A DNA stretch of 63,138 nucleotides from a bacterium. GTDB taxonomy: Bacteria; Acidobacteriota; Thermoanaerobaculia; Multivoradales; J023. Shown here in pieces: positions 17,611 to 28,074 of this stretch. The first letter of the stretch is position 1; each line of letters begins with the position of its first letter. A program made the translations under genes and the position numbers. The stretch spans positions 1 through 63,138 of the forward strand of contig JAAELT010000349.1 in NCBI GenBank assembly GCA_024226315.1, read 5' to 3'. The notes under the pieces were generated by a model, which was not told the DNA's origin, searched no databases, and saw only the letters and a program-made list of their open reading frames with translations.

Positions 17611-18574
17611 AAGGCTCGTCGAGAATCTGCGCGGCGGCCAACGGTTCCTGCTCACTTCTCACGCCAACCCGGACGGCGACGCGGTGGGCTCGACCCTCGC
17701 CGCGGCGCGGCTGCTGCGCCAACTCGGCAAAGGAGCGACGGTATGGCTGCGCGATCCCGTGCCGAGGCTCTATCGAGCCTTACCAGGTAGCGATCGGATC
17801 CACTCCGGAGATCAGCCGCCGGCGAACTTCCCGGACCTGCATGACGCCGTGATCGTGATGGAGTGCCCCAACCTGGGCCGCACCGGCCTGGAGGATCAGT
17901 TGACGGACCTGCCGCTGCTCAACATCGATCATCACCTCGGCAACGAGCAGTACGGCCAGGTCAACTGGGTCGATACCGCGGCGCCGGCGGTGGGCGAGAT
18001 GGTCTACCGCCTCGCACGGACGATGAACCTGGCGATCGACCGTGATACTGCCAATGCGCTCTACCTGACACTGGTGACCGACACCGGGGGATTCCGCTTC
18101 TCCAACACCACGGCCAACGCCTTCGAGGCCGCCGCCGATCTGGTCAGGGAAGGCGCTTCGCCCGAGACCATCTCGAAGTGGCTCTATGAGTCGCAACCCG
18201 AGTCGGTCATGCGCCTGGTTGGCGAGATGTTGCAGACTCTCGAGATCCACGCCGACGGGCAGGTCGCCACCGCCTGGCTGACGAGCGCAATGATCGAGCG
18301 TTCGGGCGCCCAGCCCGGCGACTCCGAGGGGCTGATCGACTATCCGCGCTCGATCGCCGGTGTCGAGGCGGTGGCCATTTTCCGCCAGCTCGAAGATGGC
18401 AACTTCAAGGTCTCGCTACGGAGCCGCGGCAGCGTCAACGTCGAGAAGATCGCCCGCGGCAGCGGCGGCGGCGGCCACCAGAACGCGGCGGGCTTCGCCA
18501 GCCAGAAGGCGCGCGCCGAGGTGTTCGACGACACCGTACGCGCACTCACCCAAGCGGTCGAGGCAAGCCGATGA
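17588..18574 (+). CDS. nrnA: DHH-family phosphoesterase, NrnA-like oligoribonuclease / pAp phosphatase
   Basis: 328 aa, normal for the family. Metal-binding motifs are intact: SHANPDGDAVGS (motif I), VIVMECPNLGRTG in the region of motif II, IDHHLGNEQYG (the DHH motif), and GSGGGGHQNAAGF in the DHHA1 domain. Bacterial NrnA degrades short RNA oligonucleotides and hydrolyses 3'-phosphoadenosine 5'-phosphate. Some DHH-DHHA1 proteins also cleave pApA, the breakdown product of c-di-AMP, which matters because a possible c-di-AMP synthase lies at 5702-8548. It overlaps both rbfA and truB, so it is part of the operon. Confidence 0.92.
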   Translation: MSTPKVPERLVENLRGGQRFLLTSHANPDGDAVGSTLAAARLLRQLGKGATVWLRDPVPRLYRALPGSDRIHSGDQPPANFPDLHDAVIVMECPNLGRTGLEDQLTDLPLLNIDHHLGNEQYGQVNWVDTAAPAVGEMVYRLARTMNLAIDRDTANALYLTLVTDTGGFRFSNTTANAFEAAADLVREGASPETISKWLYESQPESVMRLVGEMLQTLEIHADGQVATAWLTSAMIERSGAQPGDSEGLIDYPRSIAGVEAVAIFRQLEDGNFKVSLRSRGSVNVEKIARGSGGGGHQNAAGFASQKARAEVFDDTVRALTQAVEASR

Positions 18575-19512
18575 AAGACGGCCTGCTGCTCATCGACAAG
18601 CACGAGGGGTGCACGTCGCACGACATCGTGGCGTCGGCACGCCGGATCCTGCGTCTCAAGAAGATCGGCCATTGCGGCACCCTCGATCCCGCGGCCACCG
18701 GCCTCTTGCTGCTGACCGTGGGGCGCGCCACCCGCCTGACCCGCTTCCTGATCCGCGCACCCAAGGTCTACGAGGGATCGGCGCGTTTCGGGATCACCAC
18801 CGACACCTACGACACCTCGGGCGAGGAGACCTCGCGGCAGGGCACCGCCGAGCTCACGCCCGAGGCGATCGACACCGCCATGGAGAGCTTCGTCGGCAAC
18901 TATCTACAGACCCCGCCGCCCTACTGCGCCAAGAAGGTCGGCGGCGTCAAGTACTACGAGCTCGCGCGCCGGGGCGAGCAGACGCCGGACGAGAAGAAAG
19001 AGGTAACGGTCTTCGAGTACCACGCGCTCGAGCCCTGGCAGCGCGACCAGGATCTGGACTTCCTGTTGAGCTGCGCGTCGGGCACCTACGCCCGCAGCCT
19101 GGTGCACGAGCTCGGCCAGATGCTCGACTGTGGAGCTGTCTTGAGCAGGTTGCGCCGAACCCGTATCGGCTCCTTCCGCATCGACGATGCGGTCGATATC
19201 GAGACACTCCGTCGGCATCTCTCGCCAGAGGACGAGGCCGACGCGCCGGCGGCCGCCGCAACGCCGACGACCAGCGCGTGGATACCGTTCGACGACATTC
19301 CGCTGCCCTTCGACGAGATCGTGGCAGACGCCCAGCAGGAACGGCGGATCCAGCACGGTCAAAGCGTGTTGATTCGAGATCTCGCCAGCCGCGAGGGCGA
19401 CTGGATCAAGGTGCTCAATCGGCGTCACCAATTCATCGCAGTCGGTTCAGTGGTCGAGAGAATCGGTACCGGAGGCGTCGGCGTGGTGCAGCCAAAGGTG
19501 GTCTTTCACTGA
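18571..19512 (+). CDS. truB: tRNA pseudouridine(55) synthase TruB
   Basis: 313 aa. Catalytic motif GHCGTLDPAATGLL (Asp is the nucleophile), KVYEGSARFGITTDTYD, and YCAKKVGGVKYYELARRG are all characteristic. It converts U55 in the T-loop of tRNAs and also acts as a tRNA chaperone. The start overlaps the upstream stop (ATGA). The C-terminal part (about 215-313) resembles a short PUA-like tail. Position before rpsO is the classical order. Confidence 0.96.
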   Translation: MKDGLLLIDKHEGCTSHDIVASARRILRLKKIGHCGTLDPAATGLLLLTVGRATRLTRFLIRAPKVYEGSARFGITTDTYDTSGEETSRQGTAELTPEAIDTAMESFVGNYLQTPPPYCAKKVGGVKYYELARRGEQTPDEKKEVTVFEYHALEPWQRDQDLDFLLSCASGTYARSLVHELGQMLDCGAVLSRLRRTRIGSFRIDDAVDIETLRRHLSPEDEADAPAAAATPTTSAWIPFDDIPLPFDEIVADAQQERRIQHGQSVLIRDLASREGDWIKVLNRRHQFIAVGSVVERIGTGGVGVVQPKVVFH

Positions 19513-19599
19513 CGAATCGCAACCATCGAGGCGAAAAAGGACCCACCAGCGGCAAAGTTGCGATATAACTGAGCCAGAAGAAAGAGGAATAAAGACATC

Positions 19600-19615
19600 G
19601 CGGCCCGTCGGCCGC
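19600..19615 (+). promoter_or_regulatory. Hairpin just upstream of the rpsO ribosome binding site
   Basis: GCGGCC, loop CGTC, GGCCGC: a perfect 6-bp stem ending seven bases before the AAGGAG site of rpsO. S15 autoregulates through leader structures in several phyla, so this may be such an element. There is no sequence match to a known S15 leader that I can see. Confidence 0.35.
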
Positions 19616-19634
19616 CAGCAGAAGGAGTTTGACC

Positions 19635-19904
<270 letters not shown>

Positions 19905-19962
19905 AGCTCCGCCCGGTCTGAAGATAGGGCGTGGGCAAGCCTGCCGCGGAGCTGAGCTCCGC
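19905..19962 (+). promoter_or_regulatory. Mutually exclusive hairpins in the rpsO-pnp spacer
   Basis: AGCTCCGC at 19905-19912 can pair with GCGGAGCT at 19946-19953. That second strand can instead pair with CTCCGC at 19957-19962, giving a tight 6-bp stem with loop CTGAG. The two folds cannot coexist. In Escherichia coli this spacer carries the rpsO terminator and RNase III processing site; a similar role here is inferred. Confidence 0.4.
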
Positions 19963-19986
19963 ATTCCACATGTATTCGATCCCTGC

Positions 19987-20003
19987 CGGCCGTCGTACGG
20001 CCG
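19987..20003 (+). promoter_or_regulatory. Hairpin in the pnp leader
   Basis: CGGCCGT, loop CGT, ACGGCCG: a perfect 7-bp stem about 160 nt before the pnp start. It may contribute to RNase processing or autoregulation of pnp. No T-tract follows. Confidence 0.35.
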
Positions 20004-20160
20004 TCGCGGGATGGCCACGGGATGCCGTCTCGCCAGGCCGCCGAGACCGCGCCTAGAGCGGCGCCGATCGTCGTGCCAGCTCCCGGTCCTGCAGACCGGT
20101 GAGGCAATTCATCACACCAAGCGCCTGACACCCGAAGCGGCGCCCCACGAAGGTTCTGTC

Positions 20161-22425
<2,265 letters not shown>

Positions 22426-22453
22426 GCGCGGTCCCGAATCGCGGGCAATCGCT

Positions 22454-22462
22454 TGGTATAGA
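22454..22462 (+). promoter_or_regulatory. Extended -10 promoter candidate upstream of the HD-GYP regulator
   Basis: TGGTATAGA in the 77-nt spacer after pnp matches an extended -10 (TGn plus TATAGA). No good -35 is seen. It would give a leader of about 35 nt. Confidence 0.35.
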
Positions 22463-22502
22463 ATCGGCATCCTCGAATCGGACGGAAGCGTGAGCGCGCG
22501 GC

Positions 22503-23627
22503 ATGGAAGAATTCGTTCTCGTCGTAGATGATGAGTCGCCGGTTCGAGAGCTGCTCAAGTCGCAGCTCTCGTTCCTCGGCTTCTCTGTGCGGGATACCGG
22601 GGACGCGTCGGAGGCGTTGACCATCGCCGCCAGCCCCGTTCCGCCAGCGCTCGTGCTCTTGGACATCGAAATGCCGGAGGCCTCCGGTTTCGACCTGCTG
22701 CGTCAAATCAAGAAAATCGACGAGGATATCCAGGTAGTGATGGTCTCCGGGCTGCACGACCTGGGTACCGTGCGCCGGTGCGTCCACGCCGGCGCCTACG
22801 ACTACCTGGCCAAGCCGTTCGAGCTCGACGACCTGCACAGCACCGTCGACCGCGCCTACGAGCGGCGCGGACTGATCCGAGAGAACCGGAAGTATCAGGA
22901 CCACCTCAAGGCGATGGTCGAGGCGCGGACCCAGGAGGCTCGCGGCGCCCGCGACATCGCGCTGTTGACCCTGGCGAAGCTGGCGGAGTCGCGCGACACC
23001 GACACCGGCATGCACCTCGCAAGGATGTCCGAATACAGCCAGATTCTGGCCGAGAACCTGGCCTATAGTCCCTACGCAGACCGGATCGACGAAGAGTTCG
23101 TCGAATCGGTCTACCGGTCGAGCCCGCTGCACGACATCGGCAAGGTCGCCATCCCCGACTCGATCCTGTGCAAGCCCGGCGCGCTGACCGACGAGGAGTT
23201 CGCGATCATGCGGACCCATACCACGGTCGGCGGCGACACCCTGCGTTCGGTGCTCGAGAAGCACCGGGGACAGACTTCCCTTGCCATGGCGATGGAAATC
23301 GCCTACAGCCATCACGAGCGCTGGGACGGCAAGGGCTACCCGCTCGGGCTGTCCGAGACCGACATTCCCCTGGCCGCGCGCATCGTGACCCTCGCCGACG
23401 CCTACGACGCCATCACCAGCCGCCGGCCCTACAAGGAGCCGTTCAGCCATGAGGAGGCGGTGCGCCGGATCGTGGTCGACCGCGAGAAGCACTTCGATCC
23501 GGTCCTGGTCGACGTCTTCGTCGACTACTGTCAGGGCCACTTCGAGGTCATCAAAGACCTCGAAGTGGAGCCACCTTCGCCGGACGAGGCAGCCGAGGCG
23601 ATGAGCTCCTCCAGCGCCCGCCCCTGA
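22503..23627 (+). CDS. Response regulator with HD-GYP domain (c-di-GMP phosphodiesterase type)
   Basis: 374 aa. Receiver domain 1-120 with D12/D13, phosphoacceptor in LLDIEMPEASG and Lys in YLAKPF. A coiled coil about 125-155 joins it to an HD-GYP domain: SSPLHDIGKVAIPD (HD), MRTHTTVGGDTL, then HHERWDGKGYPLGL with the GYP signature, and VTLADAYDAITSRRPYK. All motifs expected of RpfG-like enzymes that hydrolyse c-di-GMP are present. No transmembrane segment, so cytosolic. Its stop overlaps the start of the next gene (TGATG), so the following two genes are probably co-expressed. Confidence 0.93.
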   Translation: MEEFVLVVDDESPVRELLKSQLSFLGFSVRDTGDASEALTIAASPVPPALVLLDIEMPEASGFDLLRQIKKIDEDIQVVMVSGLHDLGTVRRCVHAGAYDYLAKPFELDDLHSTVDRAYERRGLIRENRKYQDHLKAMVEARTQEARGARDIALLTLAKLAESRDTDTGMHLARMSEYSQILAENLAYSPYADRIDEEFVESVYRSSPLHDIGKVAIPDSILCKPGALTDEEFAIMRTHTTVGGDTLRSVLEKHRGQTSLAMAMEIAYSHHERWDGKGYPLGLSETDIPLAARIVTLADAYDAITSRRPYKEPFSHEEAVRRIVVDREKHFDPVLVDVFVDYCQGHFEVIKDLEVEPPSPDEAAEAMSSSSARP

Positions 23628-24403
23628 TGACCGGCGACCGGCCCAGCGTTGCGCGCGAAGCGCTCGTCGACTATCTGCGGGAGCTGCTCGACAGCGACGA
23701 AGGCAAGGATTATTGCCCCAACGGGCTTCAGGTCGAGGGCGGGACCGAGATCCGGCGTCTGGTCACCGGGGTCTCGGCCTGCCAGGAGCTGTTCGAGCAG
23801 GCGCGGTGCCGGAATGCCGACGCGGTGCTGGTCCATCACGGCATTTTCTGGGACGGCACCTCCCCGGTCGTCACCGGTATGCAATACCGCCGGATCCGCG
23901 AGCTGATCCTGGGGGAGATCAACCTGCTGGCCTACCACTTGCCGCTCGATCGGCATCCGGAGCTCGGCAACAACGCGTTGGCGGCCGAGGCCTTCGGCCT
24001 GGTGGATCGCTTGCCGTTCGCACTGCACAAGGGAGTCGCGATTGGTTTCAAGGGACGCTTCGAGACCCCGATCTCCACCGACGACCTCGTGCGGCGTTGC
24101 GCCGAGGTCTATGGCCAGGAACCGCTGGCCTTCCGGTCGGGTCCCGAGCGGATCGAAAGCCTGGGCATCGTCTCGGGCGGCGCCCAGCGGGAGTTCCACC
24201 AGGCGGTCGCCGAGGGGCTCGACGCCTACATCACGGGCGAGGTCTCCGAATGGGTGATGAATGTGGCGCGGGAAGAGGGCGTGCACTACCTGGCCGCCGG
24301 CCACTATGCCACCGAGCGCCTGGGCGTCCGCGCCCTGGGCGAGCACCTCGCACAGCGCTACGGGATCGAGGTCGAATTCATCGACGTGCCGAACCCGGTG
24401 TGA
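23627..24403 (+). CDS. Nif3-like dinuclear metal centre protein (YbgI/YqfO family)
   Basis: 258 aa. Family motifs: DYCPNGLQVEG, VHHGIFWDGT (metal His pair), NLLAYHLPLDRHPELGNNALAAE, ITGEVSEW, and GHYATERLGVRAL near the end with a further metal His. Members form toroidal hexamers with two metals per subunit; the best supported roles are in metal handling, and some act as GTP cyclohydrolase-like proteins. The physiological role here is unknown. Coupled to the HD-GYP gene upstream and to the diesterase gene downstream by one-base overlaps (TGATG). Confidence 0.93.
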   Translation: MTGDRPSVAREALVDYLRELLDSDEGKDYCPNGLQVEGGTEIRRLVTGVSACQELFEQARCRNADAVLVHHGIFWDGTSPVVTGMQYRRIRELILGEINLLAYHLPLDRHPELGNNALAAEAFGLVDRLPFALHKGVAIGFKGRFETPISTDDLVRRCAEVYGQEPLAFRSGPERIESLGIVSGGAQREFHQAVAEGLDAYITGEVSEWVMNVAREEGVHYLAAGHYATERLGVRALGEHLAQRYGIEVEFIDVPNPV

Positions 24404-25386
24404 TGAGGTGGCGAGCATTCCCCGTCGTGGCTGCCGCCCTTGCCGTGCTCACCGTCATGGCCTGCGCCGCAGCACCGATGCCTGATGAGATGACGCGCCG
24501 GCCTTTCGACGTCCAGGGGCATCGCGGGGCCAGAGGATTACTGCCCGAGAACACCCTCGAGGCCTTCGAGCGTGCCCTGGAGCTGGGGGTCTCCACCCTG
24601 GAGCTCGATCTTGGGGTGACCCGCGACCGCCAGGTGGTTGTAAGCCACGACCGCCGCATCAATCCGAAGCTCTGCCGCCATGCCGACGGCACCCCGATCA
24701 CGGACCCGCCACTGCTGCGGGACGTGACTCTTTCCGAAGTCCAGGCCTACGACTGCGGCGGCCTCAATCCCGACCGCGATCACTTTCCCGAGCCGCCGAG
24801 ACGCAACGTCGCCGGAGCGCGTATCCCGACCCTGGCGGAAGTCTTCGAGTTGGCCGCGGCCACCGGCGACGGCGAGATCCGGTTCAACGTCGAGACCAAG
24901 ATCGACCCCACGGTCGACGACACGGTTCCGCTCGAGGACTTCGTGGCGCTGGTGATCGGCATCGTCCGGCAGCATGACATCGGCGAGCGGGTGACAGTCC
25001 AGTCCTTCGAGTGGCGGGCGTTGGAGCTGGTCAAAGCCGAAGACCCAACGCTCGAGACCGTGGCGTTGCTCAGCCCCGAGACACTCGATCCCGCCTGGCT
25101 CAACGGCCTCGATCCTGGCTCGGGCCCTCTCGGTCTTCTCCGAGCCGCCAGATCGTACGTCGACGTCTTCTCGCCCTACTGGCGCATGGTGGCGCCTGGC
25201 AGCCCGCAATACCGAGACTCCAGCGTCGAGGAGATCCAGGCAGCCGGCTTCCCGGTCGTTCCGTGGACGGTCAACCGGCGGCGGCAGATGGAGAAGATGC
25301 TGGCGCTCGGAGTGGACGGCTTGATCACCGACTACCCCGACGTGCTAGTCGACCTGCTGAGGGAGCAGGGTGTCCCGATCCTGTAG
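24403..25386 (+). CDS. Glycerophosphodiester phosphodiesterase, probable lipoprotein
   Basis: 327 aa from ATG 24403, which overlaps the Nif3 stop. N-terminus MRWRAFPVVAAALAVLTVMAC fits a signal peptide with a lipobox (VMAC), Cys21 being the likely lipidated residue. GDPD motifs: QGHRGARGLLPENTLEAF (HR and EN), ELDLGVTRDRQVVVSHD (E, D and H), FNVETKI, and VPWTVNRRRQMEKMLALGVDGLITDYPD at the end. The enzyme releases glycerol-3-phosphate from glycerophosphodiesters. Envelope location is inferred from the signal. Confidence 0.92.
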   Translation: MRWRAFPVVAAALAVLTVMACAAAPMPDEMTRRPFDVQGHRGARGLLPENTLEAFERALELGVSTLELDLGVTRDRQVVVSHDRRINPKLCRHADGTPITDPPLLRDVTLSEVQAYDCGGLNPDRDHFPEPPRRNVAGARIPTLAEVFELAAATGDGEIRFNVETKIDPTVDDTVPLEDFVALVIGIVRQHDIGERVTVQSFEWRALELVKAEDPTLETVALLSPETLDPAWLNGLDPGSGPLGLLRAARSYVDVFSPYWRMVAPGSPQYRDSSVEEIQAAGFPVVPWTVNRRRQMEKMLALGVDGLITDYPDVLVDLLREQGVPIL

Positions 25387-25489
25387 CCAACGAGCCGTCG
25401 CACCCGGCCCCCTGCGGGCGGCGCTGCGCTGAACTCGCTGGCGCTCAAACACGCCTCCGCGCCGTCCTCGGGGATCCGAGCGCTGCCTC

Positions 25490-27616
25490 TCAGTACAGCC
25501 GTTCGACGGTGAGCAGCTGATCGCGGCGTGCGAGGGCGACGACACTGTCGAAGGTCGGGCCGCCCAGCTCCACCACGGAGTCCGCGTCGTCGAACACTCC
25601 GCCGATGATGGCGTGAGCCGAGCGCAAGCCGCCGAGCCACCATCTCCGATCGGTGACGTAGACCAGGTCGTCGACCTTGGCTTCGAGGTCGTCGGCCACG
25701 GCACGCGACAGGCGTAGGACCGGCAGCTCAGCGTGACCGCGGCGCTGCTCTTCGGCCTCGGACCGGCGCGGCAGGGCGCTGGCGCGCCGGCGCTCGCCTT
25801 CACGGCCGGGCGAGCCCTTGTAGTGGCGGATGGCATCGGCGATGGTCCCCCACACCAACCCGCGCTGGCGCTCCGTGGGCTCGGGCCGGGTGAACAAGGT
25901 GGTGACCACTCCGATGCCCAGACACACCGCCAAGCCGTAGAAAGCCCTCATGAACTTGAACTGGGCCATGCCTGCAAACACGCCGTCCCCGGCTTCGGTC
26001 ATCGGTACGCCGTGGGCGAAGGGCCGGATGACTTCCGGGACGAAGAGCGAGAACACCACCGCGGCCATGCCGCCGACCAGGGTGAAGAGCGCCGCGCTAC
26101 GGGTGAAACGCCGCCAGAAAACGGCCAGCATCAGGGTGACGACGAGCGGCGGCGTCACCGCCGCGGTGAATGCGCCGTGAGCCTCGTAGATGGTCTTGAA
26201 ACCCATGAAAACCGGCACCATCAGGATGCCGACCACCGCCACTCCGACGGAAGTAACCCGCGCCACCTTGAGCAGTTCCTTCTCGCCGGCCTCGGGACGT
26301 ATCAACGGACGGTAGACGTCGTTGACCGCGATCGCCGCCACCGCGGTGATCAAGGTGTCGACGGTCGACATCAGGGCCGCCGTGAGCGTAGCCAGGATCA
26401 GCCCGAACATACCCGGGCGGCTGAGCAGCTCGGAAGCGACGAAGAAGGCCTCGTCCGACGCCATGTCCGGCGGCAGCACACCGGTGTGCACCAGGGCGCG
26501 GGCGATCCAGCCACCGCAGCCGACGACAATGGCGGCGACCGGCATCAACACCAGAACCACCGTGAACATTGCCTTGCGCCCGTCAGCCACCGACCGGGCG
26601 GAGAGGAAGCGCATGATGACGCCCTGGTTCAGGAAGTAGAACATCGCCGTGTTGGCGATGCCGTCCTGCCAGAAGATACCGATCGAGGGGAACGACGGAT
26701 CCTCGTTGAAGTTGGGAAATGCCAAGCGGCTTTCTCGCGGCAGGTGATGCCAGAAGACGTCGAAGCCGCCCATGTAGTGCGCGCCGACGAACAGCAATAC
26801 CACGCCGGTGACCAGCAGCATCAGGCCCTGGAACAGGTCCGTCATGATGACGCTGGTCTGTCCGCCGGCGGTCACGTAGATCGCCGAGATCGTGACCACC
26901 ACGAACGCCGCCGTCCAGATCGGCCAGCCGAGCAGGATGTTCAGTACCTTGCCCATGGTGAACAGATTCACCCCGACGTAACCGATCAGGTAGACCAGGA
27001 TGAAGACTGTCACCCAGCCCCGCACCCGGGAGTCGAAGCGGCGCTCGAAGTACTCCGGGATCGAGGTGACGCGCGAGAAGTACAAGATCGGCAGCCAGCC
27101 GAAGATCAAGAGCGGCAGCCACAGCCAGTCGTTGAGGTAGGTCTGCGCGCTGCCGAGACCGAAGCGGTAACCCGCCTGGCTGTACTTGACGAAGCTGTAG
27201 GAGCCCACCACCGTGGCGATCAGGCTGAAGGTGATCATCCACCACGGAAACCGCTGGCCGCCGAAGAAGAAATCCTTGAGCGTACGCTGGCGTCGACCGA
27301 ACCACGTCCCGATCGTCAGGATGACGAGGAAGTAGCCGATCATGATGCCGTAGTCGAGCGGCGTACCGAGCCGCTCTTCGCGCTCGCCACCGCCTCCGTA
27401 GGGCACGGCTGGGGCCTCCTCCATGGAGCCGTACTGCAGATAGCCCTGGGCCAACAGGAAGACCAGAAGCACCCCGCACACCCCGAGCAGGTTCCTCAGT
27501 CCCTTGCCCGACAGGCCGATATAGCCGTGCCGGACAGCGACCGTCACGCCGGCGAGAAAGATCAGCAGACCGACGGAGTACTGGTAGGTGTAGGCATCCA
27601 TGGGAGGGCTCGGCAT
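25490..27616 (-). CDS. Sodium/solute symporter (SSS family) with extra N-terminal helix pair and cytoplasmic tail
   Basis: 708 aa. Residues 1-65 hold two hydrophobic helices not found in minimal family members. The conserved core begins near LDYGIMIGYFLVILTIGTWFGRR and includes KDFFFGGQRFPWWM, SYSFVKYSQAGYRFG, SIPEYFERRFDSR, YVTAGGQTSVIMTDLFQG and MSTVDTLITAVAAIAVNDVYRPL, all typical of SGLT/PutP-like transporters. The C-terminal 130 residues or so are hydrophilic, with no recognised domain. The substrate cannot be told from sequence; sugar-type SGLT relatives are likely. Start ATG 27616 has GAGGGT upstream; ATG 27601 is an alternative. It converges with the diesterase gene. Confidence 0.92.
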   Translation of the reverse strand: MPSPPMDAYTYQYSVGLLIFLAGVTVAVRHGYIGLSGKGLRNLLGVCGVLLVFLLAQGYLQYGSMEEAPAVPYGGGGEREERLGTPLDYGIMIGYFLVILTIGTWFGRRQRTLKDFFFGGQRFPWWMITFSLIATVVGSYSFVKYSQAGYRFGLGSAQTYLNDWLWLPLLIFGWLPILYFSRVTSIPEYFERRFDSRVRGWVTVFILVYLIGYVGVNLFTMGKVLNILLGWPIWTAAFVVVTISAIYVTAGGQTSVIMTDLFQGLMLLVTGVVLLFVGAHYMGGFDVFWHHLPRESRLAFPNFNEDPSFPSIGIFWQDGIANTAMFYFLNQGVIMRFLSARSVADGRKAMFTVVLVLMPVAAIVVGCGGWIARALVHTGVLPPDMASDEAFFVASELLSRPGMFGLILATLTAALMSTVDTLITAVAAIAVNDVYRPLIRPEAGEKELLKVARVTSVGVAVVGILMVPVFMGFKTIYEAHGAFTAAVTPPLVVTLMLAVFWRRFTRSAALFTLVGGMAAVVFSLFVPEVIRPFAHGVPMTEAGDGVFAGMAQFKFMRAFYGLAVCLGIGVVTTLFTRPEPTERQRGLVWGTIADAIRHYKGSPGREGERRRASALPRRSEAEEQRRGHAELPVLRLSRAVADDLEAKVDDLVYVTDRRWWLGGLRSAHAIIGGVFDDADSVVELGGPTFDSVVALARRDQLLTVERLY

Positions 27617-27719
27617 ATTCTACCCTCGATACCCCCCGTCGTCCTGATTCGGGCCGGCGTCAGCTAATCAGGACAACCGGCTGCGGGCCGTCATGATCAA
27701 CGTGCTGCAACTCTTTCTT

Positions 27720-27788
27720 CTAGCCCTCCTTATCGAGCCACGGGCTGGCACCACCGTTAGCGGCGCGAACGCTTGTCTTGACCTTCAT
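27720..27788 (-). CDS. Candidate 22-residue peptide gene
   Basis: ATG 27788 is preceded by AAAGGAG at five bases spacing, and the frame stops at TAG 27720-27722. The peptide starts MKVKTSVRAANGG and ends PWLDKEG: a basic head, a Gly/Ala middle and a Trp. An AT-rich stretch (27809-27823) upstream could hold a promoter. The first residues resemble the lysine-rich heads of some short RiPP-like precursors, but no maturation gene is adjacent. The rest of the 458-nt spacer between the symporter and the kinase shows nothing convincing. Confidence 0.4.
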   Translation of the reverse strand: MKVKTSVRAANGGASPWLDKEG

Positions 27789-28074
27789 GGTGTCTCCTTT
27801 CTGTCTGTTAATAATATCTTAACGCGAGCTTGATGTCCAGGTGCTATCGCGTCGGGAATGATCGATCGTCGCCGTCTCACCATCGGCTTGCTCCTCGGAT
27901 CGATGGGCTGTCTCGTTTCAGCCGCAGTGCACAGTAGCATATAGCCATAGATCAATCTATGCAAGCCTTTCTCCTCCCCTCTTGTTACAATCCCGCTCGC
28001 GAGAGCCAAGAACCTGGCCCGACTGGGAGGATGCCCGGTTCGCATCCTGTTGGACGGCCGTAGAATCGCATCCC

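Noticed and set aside
25386..25490. Terminator between the convergent diesterase and symporter genes
   Set aside because: I found no clean stem with a T-tract in these about 100 bases, only GC-rich imperfect pairing.
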